From positions 744,001 to 808,000 of the forward strand of contig CM026555.1 of the NCBI GenBank assembly GCA_015143295.1: 64,000 nt of DNA, given 5' to 3'. This DNA is from Tetracentron sinense (Eukaryota > Streptophyta > Magnoliopsida > Trochodendrales > Trochodendraceae). The notes beneath the pieces were generated by a model. It saw only the letters and a program-made list of their open reading frames with translations. It searched no databases and was not told the origin of the DNA. Of the stretch, positions 18,933-29,388 are shown one piece after another; the stretch's first letter is position 1, and each line of letters begins with the position of its first letter. Position numbers and translations under genes: made by a program.

Positions 18933-21900
18933 TTATTCATTAGAAAGACCAGGATCAAAAGACAAACGCCGGACATGATCCCGGGTTGTCGGATAGGAAA
19001 CACGGATTCCAATACTTTGGATTAAAGCTTCCTGAGTCGCCTCATGGGCTTCAAAATTAGCCTGCCTAGGAGTAAAAAGAAACAAAACCTGATCACAACG
19101 CCCCTTCAACTGTGAAATATCTTCCAGCAAGCTGTTGCAATCCCAGTGGGGGCTGGGGGCTACCCCATTCAAAAAATCTATTGCTTCCTTTGAATCAGAC
19201 TCAATACACAACTTCGACCACCCACGCTCCAAAGCCAAAAGCAAGCTCCATCGAATAGCTTCCACCTCAGCTATGCGGCTACCACCACCCCAGAGGGGTT
19301 TGCAACCCCTGAAGATCATATTGCCATTAGAGTCCCGCACCACCATACCGGCTCCAGAAGCCGACCCATTTAAGAGAGCCACCCCATCAACATTTGCCTT
19401 TAACCAACCTCTCTCCGGCGCCGACCAAGGCTGCTGCCCTGGGACTGCACAATTCTGCATCTCTTCATTAGAGCTATTAAGGTACCCGAGAAACTGTTCC
19501 AATTGCTCAATTACCGAACCAGGGTCAGGCTGCTGACCATTAAAAACCACATCATTCCGTAACTTCCAAATAAACCACAGAGTGACGCTTAACCGACTAG
19601 CAAGAACACTTTTCTCTCCACCTTGAGGGTGCTTCATCCATTCCACCCACCATTGAGGGAAAGTTTGATCTGGCTTTGGAGACACTATGAGCGAGCTTTG
19701 AGATCCAAACCAAATACTACGAGCACACTCACACTCCAAAAACAGATGCCTTACAGTCTCAGGATACATCTTACACAAAGGACAGTCCTCCAACACCCGG
19801 ATTTTCCTCCTCTTGAGATTTATAGCTACAGCCAACGCGTTATGACATAATCGCCACATGAACAACTTAATTTTTGGAGGGGCTCGAATCTGCCACAGCT
19901 TGCTCCACTTATCTCCCATCCCTCTCCCCCTCTCACCATTAAGACTACTAGAAGCCCTACTCCTATTTATTAATTGTTGCGCCAACAAAGAAGCCGAGCT
20001 CACTAAGAACCGTCCGGGGCGGAAATGATGCCAAACTATATTGTCTGGATGAGTAGTCACTTGAAGAGGGATCTTTAAAATTTCAGACCATGACCTCGGA
20101 GTTACCAACCGCTCCAGGAGATCCAAATTCCATTGCTTTGTCTCCTCAATGATAAGATCTTTCACATACACATCTCTAAGGGAAACCCCAGCAGCGGAAT
20201 GGGCTTAAACTGAGGAAGGGTAGGCACCCATGGATCATCCCCAGCTCTTATGCATGCCCCCGTCCCAACTTGCCAACGGTACCCTTGGGCCACCACCGCC
20301 CTACCGGCTAAAAGACTCTGCCATGCCCATGAAGGTCTACTGCCCTTCTTCGCCTCCAAAAAAGAACTCCTCGGAAAATATATGGATTTGTAAACTTGAG
20401 CCCATAATGAGTTCTGTTGGGTAAGAAGCCGCCAACCTTGTTTTGCCAGAAGACCAAGGTTAAAAGCTTGAAGATCCCTTAACCCAACACCACCCTTAGA
20501 TTTAGCTTGACAAAGAGTACTCCACTTGACCCAGTGAATTTTATGGCTCATCTCGGAACTTCACCAAAACTTGGCTGTAGCAGTATTAAGCTCCTTAAGC
20601 CATTGAAGAGGGAATTTGAAACCACTCATTGCATAGACTGGAATTGCCTGCACAATCGATTGAATGAGGATTCCCCTTCCCGCTTGAGATAATAATTTCC
20701 CTTGCCACCCTTGCATCTTCTTAAGAATCCGTTGCTTTAAATACTCAAACATTTGCATTTTCGACCCCCTAAAATTCGTAGGAAGGCCCAAGTACTGATG
20801 TGGGGCTGAAATGTTCTTGATGGTAAAAATTGCAGCTATAATTCTGCGAAAATGCCTTGGAGTGTTAGAACTAAAACTTAAACCTAAACCAGATTTTCGG
20901 TGATTTACCTTTTGCCCGGATGCTTTCTCATACTTGTTTAGAAGTTGGAGCAAATATTCTGGTTCACTAGTATTGGCTTGAAGGAACACCATGCAGTCGT
21001 CAACGAAAAAAAGATGGGATATCACCAGAGCACCCCGAGCAACTTTAATACCACTCAAATGATGGAGGTCCACAGCTTGATGCAGCAACTGGGAAAGGGC
21101 TTCGGCACACAATAGAAAAAGATAAGGGGACAAGGGGTCTCCTTGCCTCAACCCTCGGCTAGGGTGGATGTCGCCTCTCGCTTCTCCATTAATAAGAATT
21201 CCATAAGTAACTGTTGAAATGCATTGATGAATCCAATGGATCCATTGCTGACAAAAACCCAACCGCTCCATCATTGCTATAACGAACTCCCATTCCACTC
21301 GATCGTAAGCCTTATTCATGTCCAACTTGACAGCCATAGACCTAGCATCCCCCCTTTGCTTCTTCTTTAAGTGGTGATGTATCTCATGAACAATCAAAAT
21401 ATTGTCCGCTATTTGACGCCCCCTTATAAAAGCCGCTTGCGCCGGGTCAATGATCTCCTCTAAACACTCCCTCAACCGATTAGCCAAGATCTTAGCAATC
21501 ACTTTATAGCTCGTATTACACAAACTAATCGGCCTATACTGATGAATGACCTCTGGATTAGGACCCTTTGGAATGAGGACTATATGAGTATGATTAATAC
21601 TTTTTAGAAGATAGCCATTGTTAAAAAAATGCAAAATAGCCTCACAAAAATCTGGGCCAACCGTTGCCCAATGGTGTTGATAAAAGGCCGCTGACATCCC
21701 ATCCGGGCCCGGAGCCTTCAAGGGCCCCAATTCAAAAATAGCCTCCTTTATCTCCTCAAGAGTAACCTGATTGCATAGTTCAGCATTTCTCTCGGCTGAA
21801 ACCTTAGCTCTAATCGGGTTGATGATCTCAGTGATCCCTTCTGGAGCTGGAGAAGAAAAAAGAGAGGTAAAATGAGTTGTGATCATGCTAGATATCTCCC

Positions 21901-22986
21901 CATCAGTGGTCAGCCATCGCCCATCCTCGTTCTTCAACGCATTGATTCTGTTGCGCTGTCGCCTTTGAAGCGTTGTAGCCTGGAAAAACTTCGTATTTCT
22001 GTCCCCCAAATGAAGCCAATCTGCACGCGATTTTTGTCTCCAATGCGCTTCTTCCTGAGAATAAATATCATCCAATTCTCGAGTTAATTGTTGCTGTCGA
22101 ATCTTGTTATCGGACGAAAGATTCTCCTCTTGAAGTCTGGCTATTTGCAATGTCAGGGCCTGCTTTCGAGAATACAGGTTACCAAAAACATTCTTGTTCC
22201 AACCACTCAAGGCCTCCCGACAATAATGCAGCTTCCGGTTGAACTGATACATCGGCGATCCGACTGAAGATCGAGCCCAGGCCCTATTCACAATCCCCTT
22301 GCAATCTTCGTGCCTTTCCCATATCTGCTCATATCGAAAATTTTTCTTAAAACGACGATCCCGCAAAATCGAGTCCAGCACCAGGGGACTATGGTCAGAC
22401 CCAATAGCAGGCAGCACCTTCACCGTCGCTCCCGGCATCACAATCCGCCAAGCATCATTAGCTAGCACACGATCCAGCCGAACATAAATAGAATCTGGCT
22501 CCACTCTTCTATTAGACCAAGTATACCCGGGGCCTTGAAAACCCAAATCCATCAAGTTGGCCTCTGACACCATATTTTGGAAAGGCAAAATTTGCCACAA
22601 CCGAACTGGATTACCCCCTTTCTTCTCCTCCGGATCCAACATATCATTAAAGTCTCCTAGGCACACCCAAGGAGCAGTCTGCCCCCTCCCACGATGTCCT
22701 AAGATCTTCCACAAATTATATCTCTGTCTGTCATTTGGCGAACCATAAACAAAAGTAAAATCTTGCTTAATATCGTTGTTTCCCATCACTAACGTCTTGT
22801 CAATAACATTTTTAGAACAACTCTTAATAGTCAAAGAAACGTCAACAGTCCAACAGAGAGCCAAGCCCCCCGACAGACCCTCTGGTTCAACAATACAGAC
22901 CTTCTCCATCCTTATTTTCTTAACAACCTCCCTCACAACCGGAGCTTTATTTTTTGTTGAGAACCTTCTTCTGAATTGGGCATCCG
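18933..22986 (-). pseudogene. LINE ORF2 (endonuclease, RT, RNase H), disrupted
   Basis: The frame open from about 22986 reads APVVREVVKKIR, then directly MEKVCIVEPEGLSGGLALCW. The N-terminal APE-endonuclease motifs (WNCRG and the ETK glutamate region) are absent. Later endonuclease motifs remain (WVCLGDFNDML; YTWSNRR; GSDHSPLVL). RT motifs follow: PGPDGMSAAFYQ, YRPISLCN, GLRQGDPLSPYLF, and FVDD (about 20995-21005). A TGA at 20563-20561 interrupts before SSEMSHKIHWVKW. A frameshift at about 20165-20171 precedes the zf-RVT domain (KIKLFMWRL...CPLCKMYPETVRHLFLEC) and the RNase H domain (NVDGVAL, AEVEAIRWSL, ESDSKEAI). Plant L1 elements commonly carry this RNase H. The longest open stretch is 22936-20561. 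Confidence 0.92.
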
Positions 22987-24506
22987 AGATGTATTTTGAG
23001 GACTGGACAGACTGGAAAGGATCTTGGGCTGGCTGGATGAAGTCTTTGAATGTTTGGGCTGGCCATAGCTACTGTAATTAGGAGAAATGGGCTTTGGGCC
23101 ATAGCTTTTATATTTTGGAGAGTTGGACTTAGAGCCAAGAGTTAGAGCCCTTACAATGCTGGGTTTAGATGAGGTTTCCAAAATGGGCTTATAGCATTCA
23201 TCGAAATGATCCGTCCCTGAGCCCATAACAATATTCACATGGCCCGGATCCGAAGGGTTATGGGTTTGAGGAAGAGCATTCTGGGGATTCCAGGCATCAG
23301 TTGCATGTAAACTAAAATGATCCGTACCTGTCAAACGCCTTTTTGAATCAGGGGGCATTTCTCTGCTACCATCTGGAGCATCTCTAATCCGAGGAGATCG
23401 TGTCATATCCACATCCTGACAAACGCCGACTTGCTCACCACGTGTCCCCCGATCATTGCAGCTCCCTAACGCCGTACACACATCTTCGAAAGACCTTGTT
23501 CCATCAACCTGCTGCACTGACGTCTCTTCATCCTCGATACTTGGTTCATCATCACCGTTGTCTTCTCCGGTAGCTATACCGTGCTCCGTCTCAAAGACAT
23601 CATCCTCCTTGGTGGCTGAGACCCGTCCCTCCCCAGCAAGAACTCCCCTGGCCGTATCAGTTGTTGAGGGCAGGGGTTCTACATGGAGGGTCAGACTATG
23701 ATTTAACGGCCAACTAGCAAAATGGAACCTCTCGGCCCTAAGCCAGGGCCCAAAAATCTCTGCTGAAATGAGAGAAGACCCAGCTCCTTCTCTATCACCG
23801 CCCCCCTAAGATTGATTGTCACAATGTTTATCATCATGCCCCAAACATCCACATGAATAGCATACTGTAGGTAATTTTTCAGAAGTCGCCGGAAAAATCA
23901 CCGACTCAGTCGTTGCTAACCCCAAAACCACGCATGGCCGAAGAGCGTCCTCTATATTAATCTGGACTCGCACACGAAGGAATTGTCCTCTCTCCACCCC
24001 ATACTTAGGAATATCAACTTCGATCAACTCCCCCACCCGATTTGCAATAATGGCCCCAACCTCCTCTGTTATATATTCCGGTGGTATGCCATGCACCTGC
24101 ATCCAAATCGGAAGCGTACAAAGCTTTAACTCCTTCACTATGATATCCGGACTCCATAGACGCATCAACAAAGGGTGTCCATTAAATGACCAAGGTTGGT
24201 GGTGAAGCACACGAATCATCTCTGCCTCCACCGTAAATCGAAAAATAATGAACCCATTCTCTAGATCCATTGCGTTAACCGGCCCCTTGGTATTCCAAGC
24301 CCTAATAGTTGTTGATTTTGCCGCTGACATATTCACCGGTCTGTAAACTTCCCCACCAGGCTGCACTTGAAATCCTGAATCCCTTTAGCTAGACATTCAC
24401 GTGGAATAGTTATAGGTTCGTTCAATCTTTGAACGGTGAGTCTGTTCTTCAACCTATCAGCAAGCCTGTTCACTTCCAACACCGACGAACCACCTCTGCC
24501 AGACAT
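22933..24506 (-). pseudogene. LINE ORF1 (DUF4283 plus CCHC knuckle), frameshifted
   Basis: The likely start is the Met at 24506 (MSGRGGSS). About 45 codons later a small deletion near 24350 shifts the frame. The second frame (from about 24366) reads the DUF4283-type RNA-binding core (VNMSAAKST; NGFIIFRF; VLHHQPWSFNGHPLLMRLW; IWMQVHGIPPEYI) and a zinc knuckle CYSCGCLGHDDKHC. A TAG at 23808-23806 follows directly. The same frame then stays open to 22933 as a Ser/Pro-rich tail with two similar Pro-rich repeats near its end. The product would coat LINE RNA; it cannot be made intact from this copy. Confidence 0.85.
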
Positions 24507-24707
24507 TGGGTTAACTAACTTTAAAGAAAACCAAAAGAGAATAAGAGGCGAAAGGGACAAGAAAAGATACAAAGAGTAAGAGTGAGCCAAAGCTCAGACC
24601 CACAACCCACAGATTAACCGCCGGCTGAGATCAGGGATTCGCCCTAATAAAACGGGACAGCAAAGAGCTTTTACGGCTGTGTTTTCGGTTTTTTGCTACC
24701 CTCCTTT

Positions 24708-25320
24708 GACTACTTTCTTTTTATTTTCTTTTTTTTTAACAAAACTTATAATTCAAAGAACAAAAAACTGAAATATAAATTAGGGCAAAAGTAGGCTACA
24801 AAAACGACCATAAAAGAAGTGTACCTTCCTTTTTGTGTTGATCGTAATTTCAGCCATTTGTCTCATTATCCATAAAAAAATATTCACCCAACCCTAGACA
24901 TATGATACTTTAGGGGCTATACTCTAATGCTATGTTTGGTTATTGAGAAAATAGGTAAACATAATTTGGGATTTCTAATACAATTTTTATTTGTGTTTTG
25001 TCCAATTTTCTTTTCTTTTCCATGATTTCATTTATTTTCTTAGCAACCACATATAAGGTAAGGGTGTGTTCACTTGGTGAGAAAGTGAAGAAAAGTAAAA
25101 GAAAATTGGGTTTTCTTGTGTTTGGTGTGTAAGAAACTTGTTCTTGATTTTTTGCACTTTCTTAATAGTGACAAATTTTCTCCCTAAAACTTCATTCATA
25201 TTTTGAAAGAAAATTTAAGTTTTTTTTCTTTCACCCATTTTTTCGGCAATGATTTGGCAAGAAAGTGAGGGAAAGTAAGGATGTATTCATTTGGCGAGAA
25301 AGTGGGTGAAAGAAAAGAGT
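24708..25320. repeat. no gene; two direct copies of a GTTCAYTTGGYGAGAAAGTG motif
   Basis: AT-rich. The motif TGTTCACTTGGTGAGAAAGTG-type at about 25066 recurs as TATTCATTTGGCGAGAAAGTG-type at about 25286, possibly the ends of a small MITE. Otherwise nothing was recognised. Confidence 0.35.
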
Positions 25321-25516
25321 CTGGTTACAAATTACAACACAAAAACCTCTTGTAACTACTCTTTTAACTCTAGTTAACAACTTTAACTTAGAATTAATAT
25401 TTTTTCTAAAACCAAGGTTAGATGGTTGAACCCTAAGGATAAATAAATCTTAACCACAGTTTAAGGGTATTAAAAGGGAATAGTGTTGACAAGGAGTCTG
25501 GTTACAAGTTGACAGA
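25321..25516 (-). repeat. fold-back family copy D (half element, inverted to E)
   Basis: Read on the minus strand it gives TAATACCCTTAAACTGTGGTTAAG, AGGGTTCAACCATCTAACCTTGGTTTT, then TTAAAGTTGTTAAC. These match copy E on the plus strand closely. The terminal motif is AGGAGTCTGGTTACAAG. Confidence 0.65.
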
Positions 25517-25586
25517 ATTTCGAGTCTTTCTCTAACAATTAAAAAAAAAACAGAATTTCGAATCTTTCTCTAACAATCAAAAAAAG
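25514..25586 (+). repeat. tandem duplication, about 36-38 bp
   Basis: CAGAATTTCGARTCTTTCTC plus TAACAATYAAAAAAA occurs twice in direct order. Confidence 0.75.
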
Positions 25587-25800
25587 AAAGACCTGAAATT
25601 ATCTACAGTTATAACCGGACTCCTCCATTTACGTCCCATAGGTCAACTCGTGTCCCTATTAATACCCTTTACTAGTGGTTAAGATTCACTAAAAAGAAAG
25701 ACCTGAAATTATCTACAGTTATAACCGGACTCCTCCGTTTACGTCCCATAGGTCAACTCGTGTCCCTATTAATACCCTTTACTAGTGGTTAAGATTCACT
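25581..25800 (+). repeat. perfect-spacing 110-bp tandem duplication
   Basis: AAAAAGAAAGACCTGAAATT starts at 25581 and again at 25691. The two 110-bp copies differ at one seen position (CCATTT versus CCGTTT). It duplicates the outer half of fold-back copy E. Confidence 0.92.
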
Positions 25801-25900
25801 AACCCCTAGGGTTCAACCATTTAACATTGGTTTTTAGAAAATAAAATAGTATAAAATATTAACTCTAAAGGTTAAAGTTGTTAACCAAGAGTTACAAGAA
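25612..25900 (+). repeat. fold-back family copy E (outer half duplicated)
   Basis: Terminal motif TTATAACCGGACTCCT, then CAACTCGTGTCCCTATTAATACCC, GTGGTTAAGATTCACT, AACCCCTAGGGTTCAACCAT, TTGGTTTT and an AT-rich centre. Copy D lies upstream in opposite orientation, so D plus E form a larger imperfect inverted repeat. Confidence 0.7.
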
Positions 25901-25964
25901 GGCTTTTGAATATATTGGCTTTAGATTATGAGTCAGCCTATAGGTACTCCTAAATATACTCCCG

Positions 25965-26601
25965 AATCCTAACAGTTACCAACAAAATATATTTAAAAAA
26001 ATGGAGTCATCAACAGGAAGATTGCTGGTATTAAACTTTCCCTCATCAGATACATTCACTTCACTTTGGTATTTCATTAGAGCCTTTTTTAGAGTTCAAA
26101 ATGAACCAATTTCATTTAACCCGTGCCATTATTTCTTTCGTTTATCTCTATTCTTCTCTATTCTTGGACTGATCATTATTTGAGAAAGAAAACATTTAAT
26201 AAAATTGCCAGCAAAACACAGCAAGGACCATAAAGAAGGTGAGATGACTGTTCTCCTCTTGCTCAATTTGGAATCCACTTCCCTACACTTTGGAACACAG
26301 TCTTGATTTCTCCCAAACAATATATAGCTTTTGATATTTGGAGATGTTAGAAAATGTTCCCTGACTTGGAAAGTTGATGCAAATTACTCAAACAAGCGGG
26401 TGTCACAGTCACATCATCAAGATACCCATCCATGGGCGACACTGTAACTGCAAAAGCATCAAATATCGACTTAGATCACAAGGGAATACATCCTCTATTT
26501 TAGTTTCCTGCTTTAACCTCCTATCCAAAGTTCCAAACAATTATTATTAATAGCTTGCCAGCCAGCCAGCCATTTTAGCATGGAATTGTCTTCACCCACC
26601 A
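25965..26601. other. no gene recognised
   Basis: No readable domain, repeat or RNA gene was seen. Confidence 0.4.
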
Positions 26602-26835
26602 TTAATGCACAAACGAACTGCAGGGACCGCCCTTTTTCCCTTGTGATTTAAGGGACAGCCGCCTAACTGAACCATCTTGTGGCTCGGATGCTGGTTCTGG
26701 TTTTATATCATCCGTGGCATCTAAAATGCTGCCTGGCACTGCATCTTTATTTGTCTCAAAGGGGAAAACATGCAGACCAAAAAGAAAGAAGAGATATAGG
26801 GACCCAAAAGTCCAAAACCTTGTATTTCCATCCAA
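26602..26835 (-). CDS. candidate 77-aa small secreted or membrane protein, uncertain
   Basis: I do not recognise this ORF. The N-terminus (MDGNTRFWTFGSLYLFFLFGLHVFP) looks like a signal peptide or single membrane segment. An acidic middle follows (DATDDIKPEPASEPQDG), then a basic C-terminus with dibasic sites (SVRRLSLKSQGKKGG, ending FVH), the layout of some plant peptide-hormone precursors. A TATATATAA-type box on the minus strand lies just before the ATG, too close for a normal leader. It is 108 bp downstream of the cupin stop codon, on the same strand, so it may simply be that gene's 3' UTR or a chance ORF. No family match is claimed. Confidence 0.25.
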   Translation of the reverse strand: MDGNTRFWTFGSLYLFFLFGLHVFPFETNKDAVPGSILDATDDIKPEPASEPQDGSVRRLSLKSQGKKGGPCSSFVH

Positions 26836-26942
26836 ATCTAATTATATATAGTAGTAACTGATCAGTCACAGAACAAGTTTGTTTTTTCCACTACAAAGTA
26901 GACTACTACTACAAAGGGGAAAAGAAAAGCTTGGATGGGTTA

Positions 26943-27147
26943 CTACTCGAAGTTATAGTGCTTATCCACAGCTTCAGAGACATCCCAAGTGCACTTCATA
27001 CCTTTTGGGAACTCGACCAAATCACCGGCCCCAAATTCAACACACTCAGCATATCCATCAGGGTAAACCTTCACTTTGCCCTCCAATAGATAACATGTCT
27101 CTTTGGCAGTGTATGTCCATGGGAATTTGCTTGGAGAGCATCCCCAC
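26943..27147 (-). CDS. PTAC18-like cupin protein, exon 2 (final exon)
   Basis: The exon encodes residues 81 (part) to 148: KWGCSPSKFPWTYTAKETCYLLEG, then KVKVYPDG, FGAGDLVEFPKGMKCTWDV and DKHYNFE-stop. This is the Cupin_3 (DUF861) fold of small plant cupins such as PTAC18, as recalled. The acceptor is ATTAG|GTGGGG at 27149-27148. Joined to the donor CCCAA|GTACGT at 49744/49743 it restores a Pro-Lys-Trp-Gly run in frame. The frame is open into the intron for about 77 bp upstream, with no family-like sequence there. The cupin part is intact. PTAC18 was found with plastid transcriptionally active chromosomes; the exact reaction, if any, is not known to me. Confidence 0.92.
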
Positions 27148-27779
27148 CTAATCACCCACATTACAATTAATCCCATAATAGATTCTATGCAAACATGAGT
27201 AACATGAACATCTAAAAGACCCATCTCTCCAACAATATTTCATTAACACATTGATGCATCGAGACAGTCAGGAATGTGCCTTTTTAAATACCAGCATCTT
27301 TTTTTCCTTCTCTATGATATTTAGCATAATTGCTCATACACATTTTGATTTGAGTTAAAAGATTTGAATCCTTCCAGAGATCAGAAGCAACAATAGAAAC
27401 ACAGTGCTTTGAAAAATTAAAAAATGTATTCTTACTTGAGAAAAATATAATTGAAGGCACTTGAGCAAGCTTGCAAATACAAATTGCTACTTGCAACAAG
27501 GTAAAATGAGTATCATGTCTATGTTTTACTAAGTAACACTAAATACTTTGCACACAGGAAAGGAAACATTAAGAATAAAAAGCTAGGGGAAAAGGAAGAA
27601 TACGCATGGTAAATTCACTAAAAAATGAAACATCATAATGATCAACATTCCAACTCCAATTAGTTTTCCTATTTCAAGATAATTTCATATTAACCCAAGT
27701 AGAAAACCTATGTAAACAAGATCAACATACCCAAGTTATATATAATTCACAGTAATAGAACTATAGCAGTGGTAGCAAG

Positions 27780-28370
27780 GTTTTAAATTACAGTTATGGG
27801 GTGCATAGCGAGTATGACCAAAACCTTTATGTAACGTTGTTATATAACGGTTTCAGCATTATGGACAAACCCCCTAATACACCAATTTTCAGATGGAAAT
27901 TTGAGAAAATGTATAATTGAGGAAAATACTTTGGTATTGATAAACAAAAAAAATATCATTGACATTACAAATGCACATTATGCATGAGGAAAATTATTTA
28001 TAAAGTTTAATTAACACATGCTGAGATAAAAATGAGAATATGTAACCTAATTCATCATAGATTCAAGGATGGCTTGAAATTCATGAATCTATGTTCTAAA
28101 CTTGTTAAGAGAGAGAACATGAAAAATGCAAAAGAGGTGAGATAAAATGGGTTTCTAAAACCCCGCAAGTATGTAATATAGTGTCAACTGTTACATAATG
28201 TTCATTACATAATGTAGCATGCCTCATATTGATTCGGGTATTACCAAAACCTTTACAAGCCTGAAGCCTCATATTGATTAGGGTATTACCAAAACCTTTA
28301 CATAATGGTCGTTACATATCGGTTTCGGCGAGATTTAATACCAATATACCATGAGTGGCAGTTAATACTT
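27780..28370. repeat. probable MITE with GGTNTTAAAT ends, internal duplication
   Basis: Begins AAGGTTTTAAATTACAG and ends GAGATTTAATACC, a loose inverted end. Near the right side GCCTCATATTGATTNGGG plus TATTACCAAAACCTTTACA is present twice (about 28218 and 28267). No coding sequence was seen. Confidence 0.35.
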
Positions 28371-28924
28371 AGTAGCATAGTTACCAAAGCGAGAGGCGAA
28401 AATGAGAAAAGAAACAAAAGTGGGAAGCAGGAAGCAAGGCTCAAAAATCCTTAAGAAATATGATGCGAGAATAGATACAAGTGCCTCATTCCCATTATAT
28501 TGGGGTGACCAATCATACCTTAAATTTTATCTTACATAAGATATTTATAGAGAAGTAGGTGTCTTACAGCCTTAGGTTTCGATTCAACAATACTTGTTTA
28601 GGGTTTATGTTGTAGGCCTTAGACTCGTGTCTATCCCATTACTTCTTAGATATCTAGCCCCCTTGACCACTAAATGGGGCCTAGTGGAAGCGAGTCTGGG
28701 AAACAAGTTTCCCACCTTGTACATAGCTGCCTTGCAATTATGCTTAGTAGTGAGGAAGAGACAGTGCAAACAAGCAAGCATGAGATTTGAAGAATGTGTA
28801 ACACATTCAATTAGGGTCTAGCCCTAAGTAACCAGAGCGTAGAGAGGGAGCAGGAGCAAGAGCGCGAGAGCGTCAAATTTCAATTTAGGATAGGGTCGGG
28901 AGCGCCAGTATATATTATAGGATT

Positions 28925-29045
28925 AGAATGTTGAACCTTAAGGATTAGTAAATTTTAACCACGGTTAATAAAGATTAATGGGATACGTGTTGACTTGTGG
29001 GTGTGATTGAACTCGGGAACTCTTCCTGAGTTCAATCATGATTGT
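28925..29045 (+). repeat. fold-back family copy F (half element)
   Basis: GTTGAACCTTAAGGATTAGT, TTTTAACCACGGTTAATA, GGGATACGTGTTGACTTG, then the terminal hairpin GATTGAACTC...GAGTTCAATC. It is the same subfamily as copy C at 14237-14465. Confidence 0.65.
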
Positions 29046-29388
29046 CGTGCGATTTGATCTCGTTCTTCTTCTTGTTGTGAAGGAAATAGAATAGGACAAA
29101 AGAGTAAAGTGGGTATTGACTATTGATCACCTACTTACATGAAAGTAAGTAGGGGGTAAAAATGGACTTTAACAATAAAATAAAGTCCCGCTAGAATCCC
29201 AGCATCTTCCGCAAAGTAGTATTTTCAAACGATGTTAAAACAAGCGGTATTTGCAGAGGATGAAACCTTCATTACAGCTCTCAAACCAATGGTTTTTACC
29301 AGCCCGAGCTCCACAAAAATAGCAACCGCTCTCCCATGACGATTCTGCTCTCAAACCTTGAGAGTGAGGTTTGAGAGCGGGAGTGGAC

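Larger units (their letters stand above)
18912..24691 (-). mobile_element. L1-type LINE, full span, mutated
   Basis: It is transcribed on the minus strand. Order is a 5' leader (24691-24507), ORF1 (gag-like), ORF2 (endonuclease, RT, zf-RVT, RNase H) and a poly(A) tail, visible as a T run at 18909-18918. A 16-bp target duplication TTTGCTACCCTCCTTT flanks it at 18896-18911 and 24692-24707, so both ends of the insertion are known. ORF1 has one frameshift and one stop. ORF2 has lost part of its endonuclease and has one stop and one frameshift. The long duplication and tail are those expected of target-primed reverse transcription. Confidence 0.93.

Noticed and set aside
26943..27224. Single-exon 93-aa cupin reading from the GTG/ATG at 27224
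   Set aside because: The first 26 residues are intron translation and do not resemble cupin proteins; the two-exon model restores the family's N-terminus.
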